NCBI GenBank assembly: GCA_900467185.1
Contig: UBPA01000011.1
Location: 186,001 to 250,000, forward strand
DNA: 64,000 nucleotides
Reading direction: 5' to 3'
Origin: Hyphomicrobiales bacterium
Lineage (GTDB): Bacteria; Pseudomonadota; Alphaproteobacteria; Rhizobiales; Rhizobiaceae
Both the position numbers and the translations under genes were made by a program. The notes under the pieces are model-generated. The model did not search any database. It was not told the origin of the DNA and saw only the letters and a program-made list of their open reading frames with translations. Positions 47,597 through 55,782 of this stretch are shown here, piece after piece. Position 1 is the stretch's first letter, and each line of letters opens with the position of its first letter.

Positions 47597-48250
47597 TCAG
47601 CGATGGTCCAGGCGATCGACCAGACGGTCGCCCAGCCACTGGATGGCGCAGACGAGCACGATGAGGACGACGACCACCGCGACCATGACCGTGGTCTCGA
47701 AGCGCTGATAGCCATAGCGGATCGCGAGATCGCCGAGCCCGCCGGCGCCGATGGCACCGGCCATGGCCGAGGCGCCGATCAGCGTGACGAGCGTGACGGT
47801 GAAGCCGGCGACGATGCCGGGCAGCGCCTCGGGCAGCAGCACCTCACGCACGATCGTCCAGCGATTGCCGCCCATGGAGCGCACCGCCTCGATGAGCCCG
47901 CGATCGACCTCGCGCAGCGACACCTCCGCGATGCGCGCGTAGTAGGGCGTCGCGGCAATGGAGAGCGGCACGATCGCCGCCCAGGTTCCGATCGAGCTGC
48001 CGACGATGAAGCGCGTGACGGGGATCAGCGCGACGAGGAGAATGATGAACGGCACAGAGCGGAAACCGTTGACGACGGCGCCGAGCACGCGGTTGACCCA
48101 CAGGTTCTCCGATATGCCGCCCTTGCCGGTCATGACGAGGGCAAGGCCGAGCGGCAGGCCGGCGACCAGCGAGATGATGCCGGAGGCGAGCGTCATCAAT
48201 ACGGTCTCCCAGAGGGACCGCATCAGAAGATCAAACATGATCGGCGACAT
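47597..48250 (-). CDS. metI: Methionine-type ABC transporter permease MetI
   Basis: Inner-membrane permease of about 217 residues with five hydrophobic segments. It has the MetI coupling loop (EAVRSMGGNRWTIVREVLLPEALPGI). It pairs with MetN and the binding protein encoded upstream. The start is uncertain between 48250 and 48238; both overlap the end of metN, so translation is coupled. In this operon the true substrate may be a methionine-like or sulfonate compound. Confidence 0.9.
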   Translation of the reverse strand: MSPIMFDLLMRSLWETVLMTLASGIISLVAGLPLGLALVMTGKGGISENLWVNRVLGAVVNGFRSVPFIILLVALIPVTRFIVGSSIGTWAAIVPLSIAATPYYARIAEVSLREVDRGLIEAVRSMGGNRWTIVREVLLPEALPGIVAGFTVTLVTLIGASAMAGAIGAGGLGDLAIRYGYQRFETTVMVAVVVVLIVLVCAIQWLGDRLVDRLDHR

Positions 48251-49346
48251 GACCCGTGGTCTCCACATGGGCGCCGTGGCGCGTCAGAAAAGCGATCGCC
48301 TGCGGCAGCGAGGCGCCGGGGGCAAGCGTGATGAAGAAGCGGCCGACCGACTGCCCCTGGATATGATCGATGCCGCCATGCACGAGACGAATGGGCGCAC
48401 CCAGCTCGATGGAGAGCGCGGGAAGCAGCGTCGCAGCCTCGGGGCCGACGAGATCGACGCTGAGGACCGTCTCGCCGCTCGCCGCAAGCGCCGTGCCGAT
48501 GGCGGGCGGCAGGCTGGGGCGGATGGCGCCGAGCAAGCTCTTCGTGGTCGACGCCTTCGGATCTGAAAATACCGACCAGACCGGCCCATCCTCGACGATC
48601 TTCCCGGCATCGATGACCGCGACACGGTCTGCGACGCCGCGCACGACCTCCATCTCATGGGTGATGAGCAGGATCGTGAGGCCGAGCCGCGTGTTGATGT
48701 CCTTCAGAAGTGCCAGGATCGACGCCGTCGTCTCGGGATCGAGGGCCGATGTCGCCTCGTCGGACAACAGGAGCGCCGGCCGCGCCGCCAGCGCCCGGGC
48801 GATGCCGACCCGCTGCTTCTGCCCGCCGGAAAGCGCCGAAGGATAGGCATCGGCCTTGGCCGAAAGGCCGACAAGGTCGAGCAGATCCGCCGCGCGCTTG
48901 CGCCGCTCGGCGCGGGGCATGCCCTCGATCTTCAGCGGCAGCATGACGTTTTCCGCCACCGTTTTGGCCGAAAGCAGGTTGAAGTGCTGGAATATCATAC
49001 CGATACGGCGGCGCACGGGCTGAAGCTCGGCTTCCGAAAGTCCGGTAATGTCCCTGCCCTCGATCTCGATCGACCCGCGATCCGGGCGTTCCAGACCGTT
49101 CAGGCAGCGGATCAGCGTCGACTTTCCGGCACCGCTGCGGCCGATAATGCCGAGCACTTCGCCCTTGCGCACCGAAAGCGAAATGCCGTCGAGCGCCGCC
49201 GTCTCGCCGAAATGGCGGAAGACGCCGTCGAGCCGCACGACAGGCGCCTCCGCAGTGTCCTCGACGCGCCGGTCGGTGCCGGACGTCTCCCGGCGGTCAG
49301 CGTCAGCCAAGACGTCCCTGGCGATCGCGCTGGCAGTGATTGTCAT
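48231..49346 (-). CDS. metN: Methionine-type ABC transporter ATP-binding protein MetN
   Basis: ATPase of 371 residues. It has Walker A (GRSGAGKST), the signature LSGGQKQR, Walker B (LLLSDEATSALDPE) and a C-terminal NIL regulatory domain (about 285-360) characteristic of MetN. The N-terminus is longer than usual: about 35 polar residues precede the ATPase domain. The ATG at 49346 has GGAAGGA upstream. A 13-bp hairpin separates it from the binding-protein gene. Confidence 0.92.
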   Translation of the reverse strand: MTITASAIARDVLADADRRETSGTDRRVEDTAEAPVVRLDGVFRHFGETAALDGISLSVRKGEVLGIIGRSGAGKSTLIRCLNGLERPDRGSIEIEGRDITGLSEAELQPVRRRIGMIFQHFNLLSAKTVAENVMLPLKIEGMPRAERRKRAADLLDLVGLSAKADAYPSALSGGQKQRVGIARALAARPALLLSDEATSALDPETTASILALLKDINTRLGLTILLITHEMEVVRGVADRVAVIDAGKIVEDGPVWSVFSDPKASTTKSLLGAIRPSLPPAIGTALAASGETVLSVDLVGPEAATLLPALSIELGAPIRLVHGGIDHIQGQSVGRFFITLAPGASLPQAIAFLTRHGAHVETTGHVADHV

Positions 49347-49374
49347 TATCAAGTCCTTCCTCGCCGCAACGGCG

Positions 49375-49407
49375 AACGGCTCGCGGCAGCCGGGGCCGCG
49401 AGCCGTT
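49375..49407 (-). terminator. Intercistronic 13-bp hairpin between metQ and metN
   Basis: AACGGCTCGCGGC and GCCGCGAGCCGTT are perfect complements around a 7-nt loop; a second small hairpin CGCCG-CAA-CGGCG lies at 49362-49374. No T-run follows on the minus strand, so it is more likely an mRNA stabiliser or partial terminator than a full stop. Confidence 0.6.
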
Positions 49408-49430
49408 TCCTGTCTTTCACGCAGTGAGCG

Positions 49431-50279
49431 TCAGTATGCGCTGATGCCCGTGCCCTTGTACACACGGTCGAACTCGGCTTTCACCGTCTCGTTCTGGTAG
49501 GACGAAACCAGCGTCTTCACCCAGGGCGCATCCTTCTGGTCTTCCTTGACCGCGATGAAGTTGCGGTAGGGGTTGCCATCCACGGGCTCCTGCGCGATCC
49601 GGTTGTCCGGCGTCAGGCCGCTCTTCAGCGCCCAGTCGGTGTTGACGACGGCCGCGTCGAGATCGTCGATGGAGCGCCCGACGATGCCGGCGTCCAGCTC
49701 CTTGATCTCGAGCTTTTTCGGGTTTTCCTCGATATCGGTGATCGTCGCGAGAATGCCCGTGCCGTCCTTCAGTTTGATCAGGCCTTCGTTCTGCAGCACG
49801 CGCAGGGCGCGGCCCTCGTTCGACGGATCGTTCGGCACGCCGATCACAGCGCCTTCCGCAAGATCCGCGATCTTGGAGGCCTTGCGCGAATAGACGCCGA
49901 TCGGCCAGACGCCGGTATAACCCACGGGCGTGATCTTGTAGCCGTGCTGCTTGATCTGGTTTTCGAGATAGGGAAGATGCTGGAAGGCGTTGGCATCGAT
50001 TTCGCCGCGCTCCAGGGCCTCGTTTGGCTGGGTATAATCGTTGAACACGACGGTTTCGACCGACAGGCCCTTCTTGCCGGCTTCGGCGACGACGACGCGC
50101 CAGACATCCTCGTCCTCGCCGCTCATGATCCCGACCTTCACGGAGGTCTTGTCCTGCGCCAGAGCCGGCAACGGCCCGACGGAGACGAAAGCGGCAACGG
50201 CGGCGGATGCGGCGAGCGCCAGGCCGGCGCGGCGGGAGAAGGCGGTCTTTTCGATGAGGGCGGCCAGGGTTTTCTTCAT
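49431..50279 (-). CDS. metQ: MetQ/NlpA family substrate-binding protein
   Basis: Periplasmic binding protein of 282 residues for a methionine-type importer. It has a long N-terminal signal (MKKTLAALIEKTAFSRRAGL followed by a hydrophobic stretch ending ALAQ). The NlpA pattern follows: KVGIMSGEDEDVW, FNDYTQPNEALERGEIDANAFQHLPYL, IGVPNDPSNEGRAL. No lipobox cysteine is seen, so unlike most family members it appears soluble. It is the first gene of the metQ-metN-metI-monooxygenase operon. I use metQ by position and family; the ligand is unproven. Confidence 0.88.
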   Translation of the reverse strand: MKKTLAALIEKTAFSRRAGLALAASAAVAAFVSVGPLPALAQDKTSVKVGIMSGEDEDVWRVVVAEAGKKGLSVETVVFNDYTQPNEALERGEIDANAFQHLPYLENQIKQHGYKITPVGYTGVWPIGVYSRKASKIADLAEGAVIGVPNDPSNEGRALRVLQNEGLIKLKDGTGILATITDIEENPKKLEIKELDAGIVGRSIDDLDAAVVNTDWALKSGLTPDNRIAQEPVDGNPYRNFIAVKEDQKDAPWVKTLVSSYQNETVKAEFDRVYKGTGISAY

Positions 50280-50489
50280 GACGGGTCTGCTTTCGCTCTT
50301 GGGAGGAGGACGCTTTAGAGAGTGCCCTGAAAAATTGCAAATGCCGACATATGAAGCAACGAAGGATGGCCTGCCGATCGGCGCTGCCGGAGAAATTTGG
50401 TCCAAAGTCTCGGGCGGTCGCGCAAACTCATTCTGGACGCTTGGTAAGCCGCTGTTTCTACAGAGCGCCGCCGTGCTGCATGCGGAGGA

Positions 50490-52148
50490 TCACGGCACGG
50501 CGATATCGAAGCGGCTCGCCATCGTGACGGAGGTGAAGTCGTCCACCAGCACGGTCACGCGCACGGTCCAGGCGCCCCCGACCGGCAGCACGAAGCCCTC
50601 CGCCTGAAAAACCCCGTCTTTACCGCGCCGCGCCGCGCGCGTGAAAGGCCCGACGCCGCTGGCGGGATTGTCGAGCTCCACCGTGATCGACAGCGGATCG
50701 ATGGACTGCCCGTCGAACATCAGATCCTGTAGGGATATGCGCACCGGCCCGGTTCGTGCCGGCGCGATCGAGAGCGTCGCCATCAGCCCCTGTTCGGCCA
50801 CCTGCCGCTCCTGAACGGGCGGGACCGACGACGCCAGTGCCCGGGGTGGCGGCGTGAAGCGCCAGAAGCCGAGGACGGCGAGCACCAGCGTGCCGAGCAC
50901 GACCTCCGCGACGATGCTGCGCCGGAGACGACGCAGGGCGTCGGGCGATCCATCTGCCGCAGGGCGGCTCCAGAGAAAACGGTTCGCCGCCGCCAGCAGA
51001 ACCAGAAGCGCGACGATGGCCAGCTTGGCGAGCAACACCTGGCCGTAAGCGGTCGCCCACAGGTTCGACAGCGTCTGCACCTGCACGATCGCCAGCAGCA
51101 GGCCCGAGGCAACGAGCACCGAGAGAACGAGCGGGATGAGACGCGAGAACAACAGAAGCGCCGCACGATCGGGATTCCGCACCGACGACGGTCGGCTGGA
51201 ACCGCGCAGCGCTGCCAGAAGCGGCAGGAGACCGCCGACCCAGGCCATGGCGGAAAGCATATGCAGAACAACGGCAGGAACGGTCGCAAACCGCGGCGGC
51301 GCCGTCACCGCGTGCCCCGCCGTCGCGGTCGCGAGGGCCGCCAGTGCGAAGGCAAGCCCGGCAAGTCCCAGACGAAGATGAACATGGCGGATCCGGAGCG
51401 ACACGAGTGCCGCAACCATGGCTGCGGCGCCGACCAATGCGGCCCGGCCATAGGCGGTGGCCGTGAGACCGGCGGACCAGACCGCAGCCGGGACCCATCC
51501 GGCCGGCGCCTCTCCGAGAGCATCGAAGCCCTGAAATGCGATCCAGACCGGCGTGGCGACAATGCCGAGCCAAAGGAAGAGCGCAACGCGCGCGGAGCCG
51601 CCCGAACCGGCCTCTCCGCGCAAATGACGCTCCCGAAAAAACAGCGCCGCCCATCCCGCCCCGCCGACACCGATGACGAGGCCGGCCATGGCCAGCAGGC
51701 GGGACACCCAGAGACCGGCCGATGTCACGGGGTCGATCGCCGATGCCCTCCCCGGCCCGCTCGCACTGGCGCTGCCGACCGAAAACAGCAACCCACCGCC
51801 GATCGGATGTCCGTCCGCAGACGTCACGCGCCACGAGAGGCTGTGCGTGCCGGGAACAAGCCCGGCCGGAAGCGCCACGACGAGCCGCGCCATGCCCGAG
51901 CCGGAGCCGGCCACGGGCAGCACATCTACCTGTCCCACGGGGTCGCTCAGCCGGAAAACGAGAGGATCGACCGGCTCGGAGAACGTCAGCACGATCTGAC
52001 GTGGCGAAGCCTCAAGAACCGCACCATCCACCGGATCGGACGCGACGAGCTGCGCATGCGCAAAGGCGCTCCCGGCGCTTGCCAGGAGAAGCAGCAGCCA
52101 TGTCAGGAAAACGACGAGGTGGAACACGGGCCGATTGCCACGCATCAT
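50490..52148 (-). CDS. CopC-CopD fusion copper protein with extra C-terminal domain
   Basis: Protein of about 552 residues. A signal peptide ends at AFA, so the mature chain begins with a histidine (HAQLVASDP), as required for CopC copper binding. A CopC domain (to about residue 130) is followed by a CopD membrane domain with about eight hydrophobic segments. A final soluble domain of about 95 residues (ATLSIAPARTGPVRISL to the end) resembles YtkA-like modules. It probably moves copper across the inner membrane. The start could also be 52178. Confidence 0.87.
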   Translation of the reverse strand: MMRGNRPVFHLVVFLTWLLLLLASAGSAFAHAQLVASDPVDGAVLEASPRQIVLTFSEPVDPLVFRLSDPVGQVDVLPVAGSGSGMARLVVALPAGLVPGTHSLSWRVTSADGHPIGGGLLFSVGSASASGPGRASAIDPVTSAGLWVSRLLAMAGLVIGVGGAGWAALFFRERHLRGEAGSGGSARVALFLWLGIVATPVWIAFQGFDALGEAPAGWVPAAVWSAGLTATAYGRAALVGAAAMVAALVSLRIRHVHLRLGLAGLAFALAALATATAGHAVTAPPRFATVPAVVLHMLSAMAWVGGLLPLLAALRGSSRPSSVRNPDRAALLLFSRLIPLVLSVLVASGLLLAIVQVQTLSNLWATAYGQVLLAKLAIVALLVLLAAANRFLWSRPAADGSPDALRRLRRSIVAEVVLGTLVLAVLGFWRFTPPPRALASSVPPVQERQVAEQGLMATLSIAPARTGPVRISLQDLMFDGQSIDPLSITVELDNPASGVGPFTRAARRGKDGVFQAEGFVLPVGGAWTVRVTVLVDDFTSVTMASRFDIAVP

Positions 52149-52316
52149 GACAGCCCCGGAGAAGGCCAGAGCGTCCATGCCGCTTGCGTCCGGGCGCGGC
52201 GCTGGCAAGCCGATCCGAACGCCGATACCGACGAAGCGCGGTCCCTTTGCCCATGCAGACACGTCATAAAGGTGCGGTGCTCCGCAATGCCGGCTCTCCG
52301 ATTCTACACCGGCGGA

Positions 52317-52847
52317 TCAGGGTTTCACATCGAAAGCCGGAGCCGGCTTGCCGGGTTCGCCAGCCTCCGGCCCCGCGGGAATGTCGATCCACCGCTCGGC
52401 CGCATCGCCGCACTGCTGGACGATCGGCACATAGACCCGGCCCTTTGCATCCGCGGCGACCTTGGCCGTGAAGGCAAACTCCGCGTGTTCGGCCGCGGCG
52501 ATCGTGCCGCCGGTCCAGGCGATCTGCGCCCGTTTCGCGCTCGCTCCGGTTCCTCCGCCAGCGGGTGTCACCACAGCCGTCCAGCCGGGCTTTTCCTGCG
52601 GCGCGATGGCGGAGAGAACGCCGGGCACGGCGACCCGCAGACCGGTCGTCGCCGCACCGGCGCAGCCATGCGGGATCTTCAGCACGAAGGTCGTCGTCTG
52701 CCCCGCCTTCACGCCCTTCGTGGCAATGGTGACATGCGCCGCGGCCGGTCCTGCGGCAAGAACGAGGCCGGCCGCAAGGGCGATCGTGCCCGCGGCCCGA
52801 ATGCGGGACGGTGCGGCGGTTCGGGAAGATTGCACGGGATGCCTCAT
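52317..52847 (-). CDS. YcnI family (DUF1775) periplasmic copper-binding protein
   Basis: Exported protein of 176 residues. The signal peptide ends GPAAA and the mature protein begins HVTIATKG, leaving a histidine at the N-terminus that YcnI proteins use for copper binding. The family segment FVLKIPHGCAGAATTGLRVAVP is present. YcnI proteins are usually encoded next to CopC/CopD proteins, as here (168 nt upstream of the fusion gene). Its role is probably copper chaperoning in the periplasm. AAAGAGG precedes the ATG. Confidence 0.87.
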   Translation of the reverse strand: MRHPVQSSRTAAPSRIRAAGTIALAAGLVLAAGPAAAHVTIATKGVKAGQTTTFVLKIPHGCAGAATTGLRVAVPGVLSAIAPQEKPGWTAVVTPAGGGTGASAKRAQIAWTGGTIAAAEHAEFAFTAKVAADAKGRVYVPIVQQCGDAAERWIDIPAGPEAGEPGKPAPAFDVKP

Positions 52848-53005
52848 CGTCTGCCTCTTTCTGCGTCCGCGCCGACCGGACCGCGGCCATGCCGATATGC
52901 ACGACAGCGAGGGACGCGCGACATCGAATGGCGCAGATCTAGCGCGCGATCCGGCATCGGGGAAGACGGGGCCGGGCCGAAGGCCTGCGGCTATCCGGCG
53001 CGGCG

Positions 53006-53662
53006 CTATCGGTAGGCGGCGGATCGCTCGGCGAGAGCCGGCTGCGCGTCCACGGCCGTGCCGCCCTCGACATCCGCCCTGAAGGCATCGAAGAGCGCAT
53101 AGCCCTGCGCCCACCGGCCATAGCCGCTGGCGATGTTGATATGGCCGGCAGCGCCGATCGTATGAAGCGGCGATTCGAGGTCGTCCCGCAGCCGATCAAG
53201 CTCGCCCGGCGCCATGTAGGGATCATCGAGGCTGCCGATGATGAGGCTTGGAAAGGGCAAGGGCGTCGCCGGCACTGCGGCAAAGGACAGATGTCCCGGA
53301 TGCAGCGTCTCGGTCCGCCGGAGATCGCAGGGCGCGACGAGAAAGGCACCTCTAACACGCCGCGCCGACGGGCGCTGGCCGAGATGCGCCGTCAGCAGGC
53401 AGCCGAGGCTGTGCGCGATGATATAGGTCTCACCGCCCGCCTCGACCGCCGCGTCCAGTGCCGAAAGCCAGGTTTCGAGGTCCGGATGCTCCCAGTCCGC
53501 CTGCTGCAGCATGCGCGTCTGCGGCCTTTCCGCGTGCCAGATCCTCTGCCAGTGCCCGTCGCCGGACCCGAAAAGACCGGGAACGATGAGCACCTGGACC
53601 GCAGAACCGGGTGGCCCTGGGGTCCTGGCCGGGATCGGGCCTGCACGCTCGACCCTCGTCAT
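53006..53662 (-). CDS. RBBP9/YdeN family alpha/beta hydrolase
   Basis: Serine hydrolase of about 218 residues. It has the family N-terminus VLIVPGLFGSGDGHWQRIW, nucleophile Ser85 in AHSLGC and a late histidine in GHINIASGYGRW. The natural substrate of this family is unknown. Homologues start near residue 22, so the first 20 residues may not be translated. It lies 158 nt upstream of the YcnI gene on the same strand; a functional link with copper is not evident. Confidence 0.82.
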   Translation of the reverse strand: MTRVERAGPIPARTPGPPGSAVQVLIVPGLFGSGDGHWQRIWHAERPQTRMLQQADWEHPDLETWLSALDAAVEAGGETYIIAHSLGCLLTAHLGQRPSARRVRGAFLVAPCDLRRTETLHPGHLSFAAVPATPLPFPSLIIGSLDDPYMAPGELDRLRDDLESPLHTIGAAGHINIASGYGRWAQGYALFDAFRADVEGGTAVDAQPALAERSAAYR

Positions 53663-53705
53663 CCGCGATGCCGCCCGAAACAGGCGCGTTCCCGGGAACA
53701 GGCGC

Positions 53706-53912
53706 CTAGTACCATGGCCCGCCTGCCATGCCCCAGTAGAACATCTCTTCGGAGCGATGCGACGATCGCCGCTCGTCGCCGTCCGTGTGCTGCCCGCTCC
53801 GCTCGGAGACCTCGTGCTCGCCGAGGGATATGCGGGTCTGTGCCGCATCGGCCCCGATGCCGGGGAAGCCGTTGCTTCGAAACGCCTCGATGCTCGATTT
53901 CAGAATGGCCAT
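53706..53912 (-). CDS. Small hypothetical protein
   Basis: Open frame of 68 residues starting MAILKSSIEAFRS and ending YWGMAGGPWY. GAGGGACG precedes the adjacent ATG codons. The first part is helical and the centre is very polar and charged. I recognise no family; it may be a real small gene or a chance frame. Confidence 0.4.
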   Translation of the reverse strand: MAILKSSIEAFRSNGFPGIGADAAQTRISLGEHEVSERSGQHTDGDERRSSHRSEEMFYWGMAGGPWY

Positions 53913-54045
53913 CATCGCTCGTCCCTCGCTGGGTTGGTGTCGAACATAGCCCCCGGTAAACGGTCCGGGCCGCAGGCGCTCCGGTTCCGCGGGGCCGCCT
54001 GCAAGCCGGCGCCATGCCGGCTGCAGCGACCATCAAACCCTTTAG

Positions 54046-54062
54046 TCTACAATTTTGGTAGA
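54046..54062. repeat. TCTAC-N7-GTAGA inverted repeat in an AT-rich patch
   Basis: Perfect 5-bp arms (54046-54050 and 54058-54062) in the only AT-rich part of the space between the small gene at 53706 and the monooxygenase gene. Likely an operator or promoter element for the small gene on the minus strand. Confidence 0.35.
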
Positions 54063-54193
54063 AAGGAATTGGCGTTGCGCACGCCCCCGGGAAACTGTTT
54101 TTCCGCAGAGGCCGCGAAACCCGGAACGGCCGGCCCCATACCCAGCGTCGATGCGAGGAACCCATCGGATGGCTCCTCGCATCGACAGAGGTA

Positions 54194-55564
54194 TCACCTC
54201 GCGCCCGGCCAGCGATGCATGGCCCCGACATGCGTGTCGGGAAGCCGATCCCCCCGGCCGAACAGGCGGTTCCGGAACGAGCCCTCGCCGTAGGCCGTCT
54301 TGTAGAGCCCGCGCTCCTGCAGCACCGGCACGACATGGTCGATCACGTCCTCGTAGCTTTCCGGCACCACCGTGCGGGTGATGTTGAAGCCGTCGATCTC
54401 GCCCTCCTCGACCCATTGTCCAAGAGCCGTGGCGACCTCCGCCCCCGTGCCCACCAGCACCGGATAGCGCCCGCCGAGCGCGGCTTCCTCCAGAATGCGC
54501 CGGCGCGTCCAGCCGGCCGCGCGCGCGACCTCGACCGCCGACTGGCTGGCATTCGACACGCCATAGGTGATCGGCGCATCGAGATCATATTGCGCAAAAT
54601 CGATGCCGGTGCTGGCCGCGAAATGCGCAAGCCCCGCTTCCGGATTGGCATGCGCCAGATAGTCCGCATGCTTCTCGCGGGCGATGGCGCCAGTCTCGCC
54701 GGTGACGATGGTAATGCCGACGAAGATGCGCAGCGCGTCCGCGCCTCGGCCGGCATCGGCCGCTTCCTGTCGCAGCTGCCGGGCCGTCTTGCGCGCCGCG
54801 GCGGGGCTGGTGGCGGTGATGAAGATGCACTCCCCGTGGCGGGCGGCGAAGGCGCGGCCGCGGCCGGAGGTTCCCGCCTGGTAGAGAAGCGGCGTGCGCT
54901 GGCGCGACGGCTCGGCCAGGTGGATGCCGTGCGAGCGGTAAAAGGGCCCGTCATGGGCGATGGGCCGGACACGGGCGGAATCGGCATAGATCCGCGCCGC
55001 CTTGTCGCGCCGCACGGCATCGTCCGCCCAGCTTCCCTCCCACAGCTTGTAGAGCACCTCCATATAGTCGTCGGCCCGGTCGTAGCGGCTGTCGTGCTCG
55101 GCCTGGCCGGCGTCGCCCAGCGCCCGCGCCGCGCTGTCGAGATAGCCGGTGACGATGTTCCAGCCGATGCGCCCCTGCGTCAGGTGATCGAGCGTCGAGA
55201 AACGGCGGGCGAAAAGGTAGGGCGCTTCCGCGCTCTGGTTGGCCGTGACGCCGAAGCCGAGATTGTCCGTGACGGCCGCCATGGCGGAGATCAGCATGGC
55301 GGGATCGTTGACCGGCAGCTGGATCGACTCGCGGAGCGTGAGATCCGCCGACCCGCCATAGACATCGTAGACGCCGATGATATCGGCAAGAAACAACCCG
55401 TCAAACAGCCCCCGCTCCAGCGTGCGGGCGAGCGCAGTCCAGTAGGGCAGCGTCGTGTAGAGATGCGACTGGTCGCGCGGATGGGTCCAGAGACCATGGT
55501 TGATATGGCCGACGCAATTCATGCCGAAGGCGTTGAAGAGGATCTGCTTCGTGTCGGTCGTCAT
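54194..55564 (-). CDS. NtaA/SnaA/DszA family flavin monooxygenase
   Basis: Luciferase-like FMNH2-dependent monooxygenase of 456 residues. It has the family motifs GMNCVGHINHGLWTHP, RFSTLDHLTQGRIGWNIVTGY and YQAGTSGRGRAFAARH. It is distinct from the other family member at 46204 and has no adjacent transporter. It probably oxidises a sulfur- or nitrogen-containing organic compound. GGGAG precedes the ATG. It is divergent from another LLM gene across 218 nt. Confidence 0.88.
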   Translation of the reverse strand: MTTDTKQILFNAFGMNCVGHINHGLWTHPRDQSHLYTTLPYWTALARTLERGLFDGLFLADIIGVYDVYGGSADLTLRESIQLPVNDPAMLISAMAAVTDNLGFGVTANQSAEAPYLFARRFSTLDHLTQGRIGWNIVTGYLDSAARALGDAGQAEHDSRYDRADDYMEVLYKLWEGSWADDAVRRDKAARIYADSARVRPIAHDGPFYRSHGIHLAEPSRQRTPLLYQAGTSGRGRAFAARHGECIFITATSPAAARKTARQLRQEAADAGRGADALRIFVGITIVTGETGAIAREKHADYLAHANPEAGLAHFAASTGIDFAQYDLDAPITYGVSNASQSAVEVARAAGWTRRRILEEAALGGRYPVLVGTGAEVATALGQWVEEGEIDGFNITRTVVPESYEDVIDHVVPVLQERGLYKTAYGEGSFRNRLFGRGDRLPDTHVGAMHRWPGAR

Positions 55565-55740
55565 GCTGCGCTCCCGCTGGTGGCACGCGTTTTCGCCCGG
55601 CGGCTCGGCAAGATCAAGGCGCAAGGCCCGAACGGCGAACGCACTGTCCAGCGAATGCGAGACTGTCCCGACGGCTGCGGATATGCGAAAACGGCGACAT
55701 CGCAGGCTGTTGCTCTGACAGGAACGGGGCGCTGTATCGA

Positions 55741-55754
55741 CGAACAGATGTTCG
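55741..55754. promoter_or_regulatory. Palindrome between divergent monooxygenase genes
   Basis: CGAACA-GA-TGTTCG, a perfect 6-bp dyad 28 nt upstream of the start at 55783. Its place in a divergent intergenic region suggests a repressor site; no regulator gene is adjacent. Confidence 0.45.
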
Positions 55755-55782
55755 ATCGAAGGCGCCGGGCATGGGAACTATC

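Noticed and set aside
50280-50420. Possible SAM riboswitch upstream of metQ
   Set aside because: I looked for SAM-II-like conserved strings on the minus strand and found none that I could support.
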